From Pseudomonadota bacterium (GTDB lineage Bacteria; Pseudomonadota; Alphaproteobacteria; UBA8366; JADFVY01), in the NCBI GenBank assembly GCA_015222795.1, contig JADFVY010000287.1, positions 1-8,240 of the forward strand: a stretch of 8,240 nt of DNA, written 5' to 3'. Each line of letters begins with the position of its first letter. Positions within the stretch are counted from its first letter, which is position 1. Below the pieces are notes generated by a model. That model saw only the letters and a list, made by a program, of their open reading frames with translations. It was not told the DNA's origin and searched no databases. Made by a program: the position numbers and the translations under genes. Below, one piece after another: positions 1-6,595 of the stretch.

Positions 1-984
1 GCGCTGCATATGCTTCCAGTGCAGGCCGCCGCCAACGCGATGCGCCACCAGCAGCAGCGCCAGGACCGAGGCCGCCGCCGCCAGGATCGCCGAGGGCGTG
101 CGCTGCTCCCTTTCATGACGGCTTACGCCCGACCGCCATTCAGGCAGGGCCGCCGCCATCTCCGCGCCCCACAGCACGACGTTCCACATCACATACATCC
201 AGATCAGGAAGATCGGGATGGTTGCCATCGCGCCGTATATCGTCTGGTAGGTCGGGAATGTGGTGACGTAGAGGCCGAAGCCCTTCTTCAGAATCTCAAG
301 CACCACGCCGGCTGTTACCGCGCCCGCCATGGCGTCGCTCCAGCGCACGGGGTAATCCGGCGCGAATCGGTACAGCACGAACAGCCCGGCGATCTGAACG
401 ACCAGCGGCACGAAAATGGCCAGACGTGTCAGGGAGCCGGTAAACTGCTCGACTCCCGATTCCTGGGCCAGCGCGAACAGATAGGTGGATAGCACCATGC
501 TGGCCGCCAGCAGGGCGGGGGTAAGCGTCAGGATTACCCAGTAGGTCGGCAGCCGCGCGATCAGTCCCCGTTTCTGCCGCACCCGCCAGATGTTGTTGAA
601 GGTGGAGCTGATGGATGACAACAGCAGCATCGAAGTGACGAACAGGAACAGCGCGCCGATAATGGACAATCCCCTGGTTTTGCTGGCGAACTCTTCCATA
701 TGTTCCTGAACGACGGAGCCCACCTGCGGCACGAAGTTTTCGAAAATGAAACTCTTGACCTGATCCTGGACCGCGCTGAAGGCCTCGAACGCTGAAAATA
801 TCGTGAAGCTGACGGCCACCAGCGGCACCATTGCAAGCAACGTTGTATAGGTCAGCGCCGCCGCGCGCTGCGGGCACTGGTCGGCGGCGAATCGGGCCAG
901 CACATGGCGCAGATAGCCCAGCGCCGCCATGGCGCGGGCCAGGAAGCCGTTCTTCCGCTGTTGGCTGTGTTCGCCTTCTTCCAT
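1..984 (-). CDS. YihY/UPF0761 family inner-membrane protein (BrkB-like), 3' end outside window
   Basis: The 328 visible residues form a polytopic inner-membrane protein. Hydrophobic segments lie near residues 43-65, 106-126, 146-170, 186-206, 215-232 and 252-275, with another near 298-315. The family signature is clear: QRAAALTYTTLLAMVPL near 39-55, and in the last core helices a YGAMATIPIFLIWMY stretch followed by WGAEMAAALPEW (about 250-283). The family was once called ribonuclease BN or BrkB, but the nuclease activity belongs to another protein; the true function is unknown, and a transport or envelope role is only suspected. I chose the ATG at 984 because GAGCGAGG sits just upstream and because an in-frame ATG at 1014 would lie upstream of the likely -10 box (1004-1009), hence outside the transcript. 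The gene is divergent from fabI and has no stop inside the window. The family call is firm; the function is not. Confidence 0.9.
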   Translation of the reverse strand, partial: MEEGEHSQQRKNGFLARAMAALGYLRHVLARFAADQCPQRAAALTYTTLLAMVPLVAVSFTIFSAFEAFSAVQDQVKSFIFENFVPQVGSVVQEHMEEFASKTRGLSIIGALFLFVTSMLLLSSISSTFNNIWRVRQKRGLIARLPTYWVILTLTPALLAASMVLSTYLFALAQESGVEQFTGSLTRLAIFVPLVVQIAGLFVLYRFAPDYPVRWSDAMAGAVTAGVVLEILKKGFGLYVTTFPTYQTIYGAMATIPIFLIWMYVMWNVVLWGAEMAAALPEWRSGVSRHEREQRTPSAILAAAASVLALLLVAHRVGGGLHWKHMQR

Positions 985-1003
985 TTTTCCTCGCTCGAAA
1001 TCG

Positions 1004-1033
1004 ATTATAAACATGTTGCTGACAGGATGTAAC
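1004..1033 (-). promoter_or_regulatory. Putative sigma-70 promoter for the yihY-like gene
   Basis: Read on the minus strand, a perfect TATAAT occupies 1009-1004. GTTACA (4 of 6 matches to TTGACA) lies 18 bases upstream at 1033-1028. Transcription would start near 997, leaving a leader of only about a dozen bases that contains the GAGCGAGG ribosome-binding site. The -10 match is strong for such GC-rich DNA; the -35 is mediocre. The promoter is predicted by pattern only. Confidence 0.5.
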
Positions 1034-1049
1034 AGCCTATAGCACTGCT

Positions 1050-1077
1050 TTGACCGCAGGGACTTTCTGTGTAGGAT
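1050..1077 (+). promoter_or_regulatory. Putative sigma-70 promoter for fabI and the operon behind it
   Basis: TTGACC (1050-1055) and TAGGAT (1072-1077) are separated by 16 bases, and each differs little from the consensus. Transcription would begin near 1084, giving a leader of roughly 35 bases. This is the only good promoter-like pair I noticed ahead of the tightly packed genes from fabI to the small membrane protein, so it may drive all five. The -35 boxes of the two divergent promoters are less than 20 bases apart, so regulators of the two could interfere. Confidence 0.5.
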
Positions 1078-1080
1078 GCC

Positions 1081-1116
1081 CGCGAACCGTTAAGAAAACA
1101 TTCTATTCGCGAGGAG
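1081..1116 (+). promoter_or_regulatory. fabI leader: inverted repeat abutting the ribosome-binding site
   Basis: CGCGAA (1081-1086) and TTCGCG (1106-1111) form a perfect 6-base inverted repeat around a 19-base AT-richer loop. The second arm shares its last base with the GAGGAG ribosome-binding site (1111-1116), three bases before the fabI ATG. It could be a protein-binding palindrome or a weak leader hairpin; with so short a stem, chance is also possible. Confidence 0.3.
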
Positions 1117-1119
1117 TAT

Positions 1120-1959
1120 ATGACCGATCCCAAACCGTTGATGGCCGGCAAGCGCGGCCTTATCATGGGCGTTGCCAACGAACGTTCGATTGCTTGGGGG
1201 ATCGCGCGTTCTGCTGCCGCCCATGGCGCCGAACTGGCTTTTACCTATCAGGGCGAGGCGCTGGAAAAACGCGTGCGGCCGCTGGCCGAATCCGTGGGCT
1301 CCGACATTCTGTTGCCATGCGACGTGACCGACGAGGGCTCCATCGACGCGACCTTCGATGCCCTGCGCGACAAATGGGGCAGCATCGATTTCGTGGTCCA
1401 TGCGGTGGCATTTTCCGACAAGGAAGAACTCAAGGGCAAGTATGTCGCTACCAGCCGGGAAAATTTCCTGCGCACCATGGATATCTCCTGTTTCTCGTTC
1501 ACCGCCGTCGCGGCCCGGGCGATGACCATGATGCCCGATGGCGGCAGCCTGCTGACTCTGACCTATTACGGATCCGAGCGCGTCATGCCCCATTACAACG
1601 TCATGGGCGTGGCCAAGGCGGCGCTGGAGGCCAGTGTGCGCTATCTGGCGGTCGATCTCGGCGCCCAGAAGATTCGCGTGAACGCCATCTCGGCGGGGCC
1701 GATCAAGACATTGGCGGCCTCGGGCATCGGCGATTTCCGCTATATCCTGAAATGGAACGAACTGAACTCACCCTTGAAACGCAACGTTTCCATCGACGAG
1801 GTGGGTGGCTCCGGCGTCTATCTGCTCAGCGATCTGGGCGCCGGCGTAACCGGCGAGGTGCATCATGTGGATTGCGGCTATCACACAGTCGGCATGGTCG
1901 CGGTCGATGCGGCGGACGAAGTCGCCGAACTCCTCGCCAGCCTCAACGGGAAGGCATGA
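1120..1959 (+). CDS. fabI: Enoyl-[acyl-carrier-protein] reductase (NADH), FabI type
   Basis: This cytosolic enzyme reduces trans-2-enoyl-ACP to acyl-ACP, the last step of each fatty-acid elongation cycle. The 279 residues match the usual FabI length. The nucleotide-binding stretch GVANERSIAWGIA lies at 17-29. The catalytic set is intact: Tyr149, Tyr159 and Lys166 in TYYGSERVMPHYNVMGVAK, corresponding to E. coli Tyr146, Tyr156 and Lys163. It is followed by NAISAGPIKTLAASGI (188-203), a FabI hallmark that separates it from FabG and other SDR enzymes. The ATG is preceded by GAGGAG at 1111-1116. Ala97 stands where E. coli FabI has Gly93, a position linked to triclosan response. The TGA overlaps the aroC ATG, implying translational coupling. 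The assignment is very secure. Confidence 0.97.
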   Translation: MTDPKPLMAGKRGLIMGVANERSIAWGIARSAAAHGAELAFTYQGEALEKRVRPLAESVGSDILLPCDVTDEGSIDATFDALRDKWGSIDFVVHAVAFSDKEELKGKYVATSRENFLRTMDISCFSFTAVAARAMTMMPDGGSLLTLTYYGSERVMPHYNVMGVAKAALEASVRYLAVDLGAQKIRVNAISAGPIKTLAASGIGDFRYILKWNELNSPLKRNVSIDEVGGSGVYLLSDLGAGVTGEVHHVDCGYHTVGMVAVDAADEVAELLASLNGKA

Positions 1960-3029
1960 GCGGCAACGGCTTCGGTCATCTGTTTCGATTCACCACGTTC
2001 GGTGAAAGCCACGGGCCTGCCATCGGCTGCGTGGTCGAGGGCACGCCGCCAAGGATTTCCTTAAGCGAACCGGATATACAGTACTGGCTCGACCGCCGCC
2101 GGCCGGGCCAGTCGCGCTTCACCACCCAGCGCAAGGAACCGGACGAGGTGAAAATCCTGTCTGGCGTTTTCGAGGGCCAGACCACCGGCACGCCGATCGG
2201 CCTGGTGATCGAAAACATGGATCAGCGGTCGAAGGACTATGGCGACATCGCCGAAAAGTTCCGCCCTGGACATGCCGATTATACCTACTGGAAGAAATAC
2301 GGAATCCGCGACCACCGGGGCGGCGGGCGTTCGTCGGCGCGCGAAACCGCGATGCGGGTCGCCGCGGGGGCGATCGCACGCAAGATACTTGGCGATTCGG
2401 TGCGAATTCGCGGTGCCCTGGTGCAGCTTGGCCCCCATCATATCGACCGCGACTCCTGGGACTGGGACGCGGTTGAGGACAATCCCTTCTGGTGTCCCGA
2501 CCGCAAGGCGGCGCAGAGCTGGGAAGGCTATCTGGACGGCATCCGTAAATCCGGTTCTTCCATCGGCGCGGTTGTCGAGATTGTGGCCGAGGGTGCGCCG
2601 GCCGGGCTCGGCGCGCCGGTCTACGACAAGCTGGACGCCGACCTGGCCAAGGCGATGATGAGCATCAACGCGGTAAAAAGCGTCGAGATCGGCGCCGGTT
2701 TGGCCGCGGCGGCCCTGACCGGCGAGGAAAACGCCGACGAAATGCGCATGGGCCCGGATGGCGAGCCCGTATTCACCGCCAATAACGCAGGCGGTATCCT
2801 CGGCGGAATAAGCAGCGGCCAGGATATCGTGGTGCGATTTGCCGTCAAACCCACCAGTTCCATCCTCAGTCCCAGGAAAACGGTCACTTTGGACGGGAAC
2901 GATAGTGATATCTTAACGAAAGGGCGTCACGATCCTTGTGTCGGGATCCGCGCGGTCCCGGTTGGCGAAGCAATGATGGCATGTGTCCTGGCCGATCATT
3001 TGCTGCGGCACAGGGCGCAATGTGGGTAA
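1956..3029 (+). CDS. aroC: Chorismate synthase
   Basis: This enzyme converts 5-enolpyruvylshikimate-3-phosphate to chorismate, using reduced FMN as cofactor; it is the last step of the shikimate pathway to aromatic amino acids, folates and quinones. The 357 residues equal the typical family length. The family signatures are all visible: FGESHG (15-20, with His19), RPGHADYTYWKKYGIRDHRG (103-122, with His120), GGGRSSARET (122-131), GGISSGQDIVVRFAVKPTSS (283-302) and RHDPCVGIRAVPVGEAM (324-340). The ATG overlaps the fabI stop as ATGA, with GGGAAGG just upstream inside fabI. The same frame stays open leftwards across fabI to 1050, but that extension reads fabI out of frame and is not part of the protein. 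Its 3' end probably overlaps the next gene by 8 bases. Confidence 0.97.
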   Translation: MSGNGFGHLFRFTTFGESHGPAIGCVVEGTPPRISLSEPDIQYWLDRRRPGQSRFTTQRKEPDEVKILSGVFEGQTTGTPIGLVIENMDQRSKDYGDIAEKFRPGHADYTYWKKYGIRDHRGGGRSSARETAMRVAAGAIARKILGDSVRIRGALVQLGPHHIDRDSWDWDAVEDNPFWCPDRKAAQSWEGYLDGIRKSGSSIGAVVEIVAEGAPAGLGAPVYDKLDADLAKAMMSINAVKSVEIGAGLAAAALTGEENADEMRMGPDGEPVFTANNAGGILGGISSGQDIVVRFAVKPTSSILSPRKTVTLDGNDSDILTKGRHDPCVGIRAVPVGEAMMACVLADHLLRHRAQCG

Positions 3030-4455
3030 ACACGGTTTGTCGGAACGCACGATAGCAATACAAAATGACCAACGGGATGTGGCCTACACCACGTCCAGTG
3101 ACGATGCCGTGCGCCATATCGACGACGCCATCGCATCCTGGGCGGGCATTCGCCGCGATGCTGGCGATCACCTTGAACTGGCCTTGCGGGCCGATCCCGA
3201 TTTCCTGATGGGCCATGTGGTCAGTGCCTGTTTCATGAAGCTCTTCGCGGTCCGCGAGCTGGACGAGCGGATTAGCGCGGCGATAACGGCGGCCAAAAAA
3301 TCAGCGCTGGAGCGCGGAGCCACCCAGCGCGAACGTGACCATATATCGGCGCTGGGCGCCTGGCACGGTGACGATTGGCAGGGCGCGCTGGAGTTGTGGG
3401 AAAGAATCCTGCTGGAACACCCGCTCGATTTGCTGGCGCTGAAACTCCTCAATCGTACCTATTTCTATCTCGGCGATGCCCGTAACATCCGCGATTCGAT
3501 TGCCCGGGTGCTCTATGCCTGGAATGAGAATACGCCCGGCCATGGCTTTGTGCTGGGCATGTATGCCTTCGGCCTGGAGGAATGCGGCGACTACGCGAAC
3601 GCGGAAGCCGTGGGCCATCATGCGGTGTCGATCAACCCGGCGGACGTCTGGGCGATCCATGCGGTAACCCATGTTCTGGAGATGCAGGGCCGCCATCGCG
3701 AAGGCACGGAATGGCTGAAGGCGTCCGAGAAAATATGGACCAATAGCAGCAATTTCGCCAATCACCTGTGGTGGCACGGGGCCCTGCTGTTGATGGACCT
3801 GGAGCGTTATCACGCCGTGCTCGATGGCTATGACAATCGTATCCGCGCCGAGGAAACAGACGATTATCTGGATATCGTCAATGCCACCTCCCTGCTGTGG
3901 CGGCTGGAAGAAACCGGTGTCGATGTCGGTAGCCGCTGGATCGAGTTGGCCGACAAGGCCGAGGCCCATGCGGGCGACCACCAGTTGGCTTTTGCCGACG
4001 CCCACTACATGATGGCGCTGGCTGCCGATGGCCGCCTGGATACGGCGCAGGAAATGATTGAGTCCATGTCCTCGCATGCCGCCGCGTCGCAAGGCATGGC
4101 GGCCACGATTTATGGCGAGATCGGTGCTCCGCTATGCGCCGCGATACTGGCCTATTCCTGTGGCGATTTCGATCGTGTCGTCGATCTGCTGCAGCCCTTG
4201 CGCTACGATTTGCGTTATCTTGGCGGCAGCGTCGCGCAGCAGGATATTTTTCACCGCCTCCTGATATCGGCGGCCGTCCGCGCGGGCCGGCTGGATATCG
4301 CCCGTTCACTGATGTCGGAACGCAGCGCCGACCGGCCCACCAGCATATGGAACTGGCGCACCTACGCCCGCGTTCTCGCTACCCTGGACGATGAGGCGGG
4401 GGCCGTTGCGGCCTGGCGCAAGGCGCGCGATCTGGTTGCCGGGCTAACATTATAG
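3022..4455 (+). CDS. Tetratricopeptide repeat protein, TTC38-like family
   Basis: A soluble, mostly helical protein of about 477 residues with no signal peptide or membrane segment. Degenerate TPR-like helix pairs run throughout, for example ALRADPDFLMGHVVSACF (about 54-71), DDWQGALELWERILLEHPLD (117-136) and a C-terminal LARSL/ALAAW-type repeat. The family is recognised by HAVTHVLEMQGR (213-224), HLWWHGALLLMDLERY (248-263), then a YD..I, LDIVNATSLLWRLEETGV stretch (about 284-301), which resembles eukaryotic TTC38. Its function is not established; TPR arrays usually bind peptides or proteins. The start is uncertain: GTG 3022 has AGGG at 3012-3015 and fits the homologous region starting near DQRDV. 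TTG 3037 lacks a ribosome site, and GTG 2983 would only add residues translated from aroC out of frame. It lies between aroC and sppA (12 bases before sppA). Confidence 0.85.
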   Translation: MGKHGLSERTIAIQNDQRDVAYTTSSDDAVRHIDDAIASWAGIRRDAGDHLELALRADPDFLMGHVVSACFMKLFAVRELDERISAAITAAKKSALERGATQRERDHISALGAWHGDDWQGALELWERILLEHPLDLLALKLLNRTYFYLGDARNIRDSIARVLYAWNENTPGHGFVLGMYAFGLEECGDYANAEAVGHHAVSINPADVWAIHAVTHVLEMQGRHREGTEWLKASEKIWTNSSNFANHLWWHGALLLMDLERYHAVLDGYDNRIRAEETDDYLDIVNATSLLWRLEETGVDVGSRWIELADKAEAHAGDHQLAFADAHYMMALAADGRLDTAQEMIESMSSHAAASQGMAATIYGEIGAPLCAAILAYSCGDFDRVVDLLQPLRYDLRYLGGSVAQQDIFHRLLISAAVRAGRLDIARSLMSERSADRPTSIWNWRTYARVLATLDDEAGAVAAWRKARDLVAGLTL

Positions 4456-4467
4456 GATGGGTATCTG

Positions 4468-6279
4468 ATGAAACGGTTGTGGCGATTTATTGTCGGGTCC
4501 CTTACCGCTATCGGCGCGATGGTCGTGACTACCGTAATCATCAGCGTAGGGCTTGCCATATATGGGTCCAGCGGTGTGAAATCTTTGCCGGACCGGATGG
4601 TATTGCGGGTAAATTTTGAGGGTGAGATTCAGGACCGGCGTAAATCGGACAGTTTCCTGTTCGAAGATCAGGATCTGGTACTGCGCGAGGTTATCATGGG
4701 GCTGCGGGCTGCCGCCATGGATGAACGCGTTTCAGGATTATCCGTTTATATGGGCGGTTTTGGGATCAGCCTTTCGGCGGCCCAGGAACTGCGCGCCGCG
4801 ATCTCGGAACTGCGTGACGCCGGGAAAACCGCGCGGCTATTCACCGAGGACCTCGGCGGCCTCGGCGGCGGATCTGCGGCCTACTATCTGGCCAGCGGTT
4901 TCGACGAAATCTGGGTGCAACCTTCCGGCGGCGTGGGCCTGATCGGCATATCCATGGAAATCCCCTACGCCAGGGGAATGCTGGACAAGCTGGAGGTGGA
5001 GCCTCGTTTCGGACAGCGCCACGAATACAAGTCGTCACCTGAATCCATTACCGGCTATGCGATGAGCGACCCGGCCCGCGAAAATCTGCAAACGCTTCTT
5101 GATTCCCTGTACGGACAGTTGGTCGCTGGGGTCGCGGAATCGCGCGGGTTCAACGAGGCCGAGGTTCGCAAACTAGTGGATAACGGCCCCTATCTGGCGC
5201 GAGAGGCGCTGGATGTCGGGCTGATCGACCGGATCGGCTATTGGGACGAGTTCGTTGCCGAAGGCATGGGGGTCGAAGGCATGGAGGTCGAGGGCGAAGA
5301 GGTCGAAAAGGTTTTCCTCGAGGATTATCTGGCCGGTATCGATCGCCCCAATAGCGAAGGGCCGAAGGTTGCGCTGATCTACGGCAACGGTACCATCGAC
5401 ATGGGTGGCGGCGACGATGGCGACGGGTTCGAGGGCGGCGGCTTTATGGCTCACCGCGTGGCCGACGCATTTTCCGACGCCACGGATGACGACGAAATTA
5501 AAGCGATTCTGTTCCGGATCAACAGCCCCGGCGGCTCTTACATCGCGTCCGATATTGTCTGGCGCGAGGTGCGCCGCGCCAGCGCGGCCGGCAAGCCGGT
5601 CATCGTGTCGATGGGAGCGACGGCCGCGTCCGGCGGCTATTTCGTCGCCATGCCGGCCGACCGGGTTATTGCACAGCCTGGCACCATAACAGGCTCGATC
5701 GGCGTCTTCGGCGGCAAGGTGATCACCGAAAAACTGTGGGCGCGCTTTGGCGTTACCTGGGACGAGTTGCATGCCGGCGAGAATGCGGGCATGTGGAGCT
5801 TTATCCGGGACTTCCCGGTGGGCGGCGAGAAACGTTTCCGCGAAATGCTGGATTTCATCTATGCGGACTTTACCGCCAAGGCGATGGAAGACCGTGGAAT
5901 GGACGCCGGTCAGATGGACCAGGTCGCGCGCGGGCGCATCTGGACCGGCAAGGACGCGCTGGATAACGGGCTGGTGGATGCGCTGGGCGGTTATGACGAG
6001 GCGGTCACCGAGGTAAAGAAAGCCCTGGGACTGGATGCCGAGGACGGCATAACGCTGGCGCTCTGGCCGAAGCCGCAATCGCCATTCGATGAAATGATGA
6101 AGCTGCTGCAAGGCAACGGCATGCCCCTGGCCCAACTCGGCGCCGGTCTTTTCGGTGCGGAAGAGGCCAGTGTGATCGGCGAAATCAGCGGCCGGATCGG
6201 TCTGTCCGCCGAGGACCTGGATATGCTGAAACCGCCCGTGGGCGTGGTCCAGATGCCGCCCATGAGGCTGCGCTACTAA
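4468..6279 (+). CDS. sppA: Signal peptide peptidase SppA, 67-kDa type (protease IV)
   Basis: This membrane-anchored serine protease of family S49 degrades signal peptides left in the membrane after secretion. At 603 residues it is the long, two-domain type like E. coli protease IV (618). An uncleaved N-terminal anchor spans about 8-33. The N-terminal domain carries the general-base lysine, Lys188 in RHEYKSSPESI, aligning with E. coli Lys209. The C-terminal domain has INSPGGSYIASDIVWREV (351-368) and the nucleophile Ser388 in GATAASGGYF, aligning with Ser409. The Lys-Ser spacing is 200 residues in both, so the enzyme should be active. Between the domains lies an acidic linker with three EGM(G/E)V-like pentapeptides (265-279) and a Gly/Asp-rich loop (313-326). 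The ATG at 4468 has AGGA at 4454-4457, which is rather far. The gene sits 12 bases after the TPR gene. Confidence 0.95.
   Translation: MKRLWRFIVGSLTAIGAMVVTTVIISVGLAIYGSSGVKSLPDRMVLRVNFEGEIQDRRKSDSFLFEDQDLVLREVIMGLRAAAMDERVSGLSVYMGGFGISLSAAQELRAAISELRDAGKTARLFTEDLGGLGGGSAAYYLASGFDEIWVQPSGGVGLIGISMEIPYARGMLDKLEVEPRFGQRHEYKSSPESITGYAMSDPARENLQTLLDSLYGQLVAGVAESRGFNEAEVRKLVDNGPYLAREALDVGLIDRIGYWDEFVAEGMGVEGMEVEGEEVEKVFLEDYLAGIDRPNSEGPKVALIYGNGTIDMGGGDDGDGFEGGGFMAHRVADAFSDATDDDEIKAILFRINSPGGSYIASDIVWREVRRASAAGKPVIVSMGATAASGGYFVAMPADRVIAQPGTITGSIGVFGGKVITEKLWARFGVTWDELHAGENAGMWSFIRDFPVGGEKRFREMLDFIYADFTAKAMEDRGMDAGQMDQVARGRIWTGKDALDNGLVDALGGYDEAVTEVKKALGLDAEDGITLALWPKPQSPFDEMMKLLQGNGMPLAQLGAGLFGAEEASVIGEISGRIGLSAEDLDMLKPPVGVVQMPPMRLRY
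5260..5304 (+). repeat. Three 15-base tandem repeats inside sppA
   Basis: Units at 5260-5274, 5275-5289 and 5290-5304 start GAAGGCATGGGGGTC, GAAGGCATGGAGGTC and GAGGGCGAAGAGGTC. The first two differ at one base; the third is more diverged. They are in frame and encode EGMGV, EGMEV and EGEEV in the linker before the second SppA domain. Their length keeps the reading frame if copies are gained or lost. Confidence 0.8.
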
Positions 6280-6288
6280 CAACAGGGC

Positions 6289-6308
6289 TCGTCGATAATG
6301 ACCGACGA
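6289..6308 (+). other. Short hairpin-forming sequence after sppA
   Basis: TCGTCG (6289-6294) and CGACGA (6303-6308) form a perfect 6-base inverted repeat with an 8-base loop, in the 37-base gap between sppA and the next small gene. There is no T-run after it, so it is not a classic Rho-independent terminator. It could moderate read-through or translation of the downstream gene, or be chance. Confidence 0.3.
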
Positions 6309-6316
6309 ACAACAAG

Positions 6317-6595
6317 ATGGCGAACATGATCGCGCGGCCCTGGCTGGACCCTATTCTTCTGGCCACGCTCTGCGGGCTGGCGGCGCTGGCGTTGGTCGCG
6401 TTGACGGGGCGCATTCTTGGAGTGGCAACCGAGCCCGGCAACCAAGCCCGGCAACGGGAAGACCGTACCGAACCCAGACCCGGCAAGGCCGAACGTCGTC
6501 GGCAGGATGACGAGGTGCGCCGGTTGACCAGGGTACGGGAACAGCGGGCCTACGAATCACGAAAAATCGGCGACGAAAAGCCGGCGGAGGATTAG
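6317..6595 (+). CDS. Small single-pass membrane protein of unknown function
   Basis: The 92-residue product is not recognised. It has a short N-terminus with Arg7, one strong hydrophobic segment (about 12-34, DPILLATLCGLAALALVALT), then a hydrophilic, highly charged tail rich in Arg, Glu, Asp and Gln (about 40-92), likely helical or disordered. The architecture suggests a membrane-anchored protein with a charged tail, probably cytoplasmic, but orientation is not clear. Codon choice, with many G/C third positions, agrees with the neighbours and supports real coding. A TGA at 6299-6301 limits the start to ATG 6317 or ATG 6326; neither has a good ribosome-binding site, so expression may depend on coupling to sppA 37 bases upstream. 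Its stop overlaps the stop of the opposing LivM-like gene by 4 bases. Confidence 0.6.
   Translation: MANMIARPWLDPILLATLCGLAALALVALTGRILGVATEPGNQARQREDRTEPRPGKAERRRQDDEVRRLTRVREQRAYESRKIGDEKPAED

Noticed and set aside
296..877. Minus-strand open frame (193 codons) in the yihY region
   Set aside because: It is the same strand as the YihY-like gene but another frame, and yields low-complexity Arg/Gly/Ala sequence; the 984-to-1 frame carries the real family motifs.
1050..3029. A single 659-codon open frame spanning fabI and aroC
   Set aside because: Only the part from 1956 is AroC. Upstream, the frame reads fabI out of register and gives an Arg/Gly-rich nonsense product; GC-rich DNA simply lacks stops there.
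3301..4092. Minus-strand open frame (263 codons) opposite the TPR gene
   Set aside because: No family features, and the plus-strand frame has clear TTC38-type motifs; treated as a shadow.
6289..6308. Rho-independent terminator after sppA
   Set aside because: The 6-base stem is short and no T-tract follows, so it is listed only as a possible hairpin.
5173..6486. Long minus-strand open frame (437 codons) opposite sppA
   Set aside because: It is His/Arg/Gly-rich with no recognisable domain and lies entirely opposite well-supported genes, the 3' part of sppA and most of the small membrane gene. It is a GC-driven shadow of those genes.
6298..6510. Alternative 70-codon plus-strand frame after sppA
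   Set aside because: It has a slightly better ribosome-site candidate (AGGG upstream), but its product lacks the hydrophobic helix and has poor codon use compared with the overlapping 6317-6595 frame.
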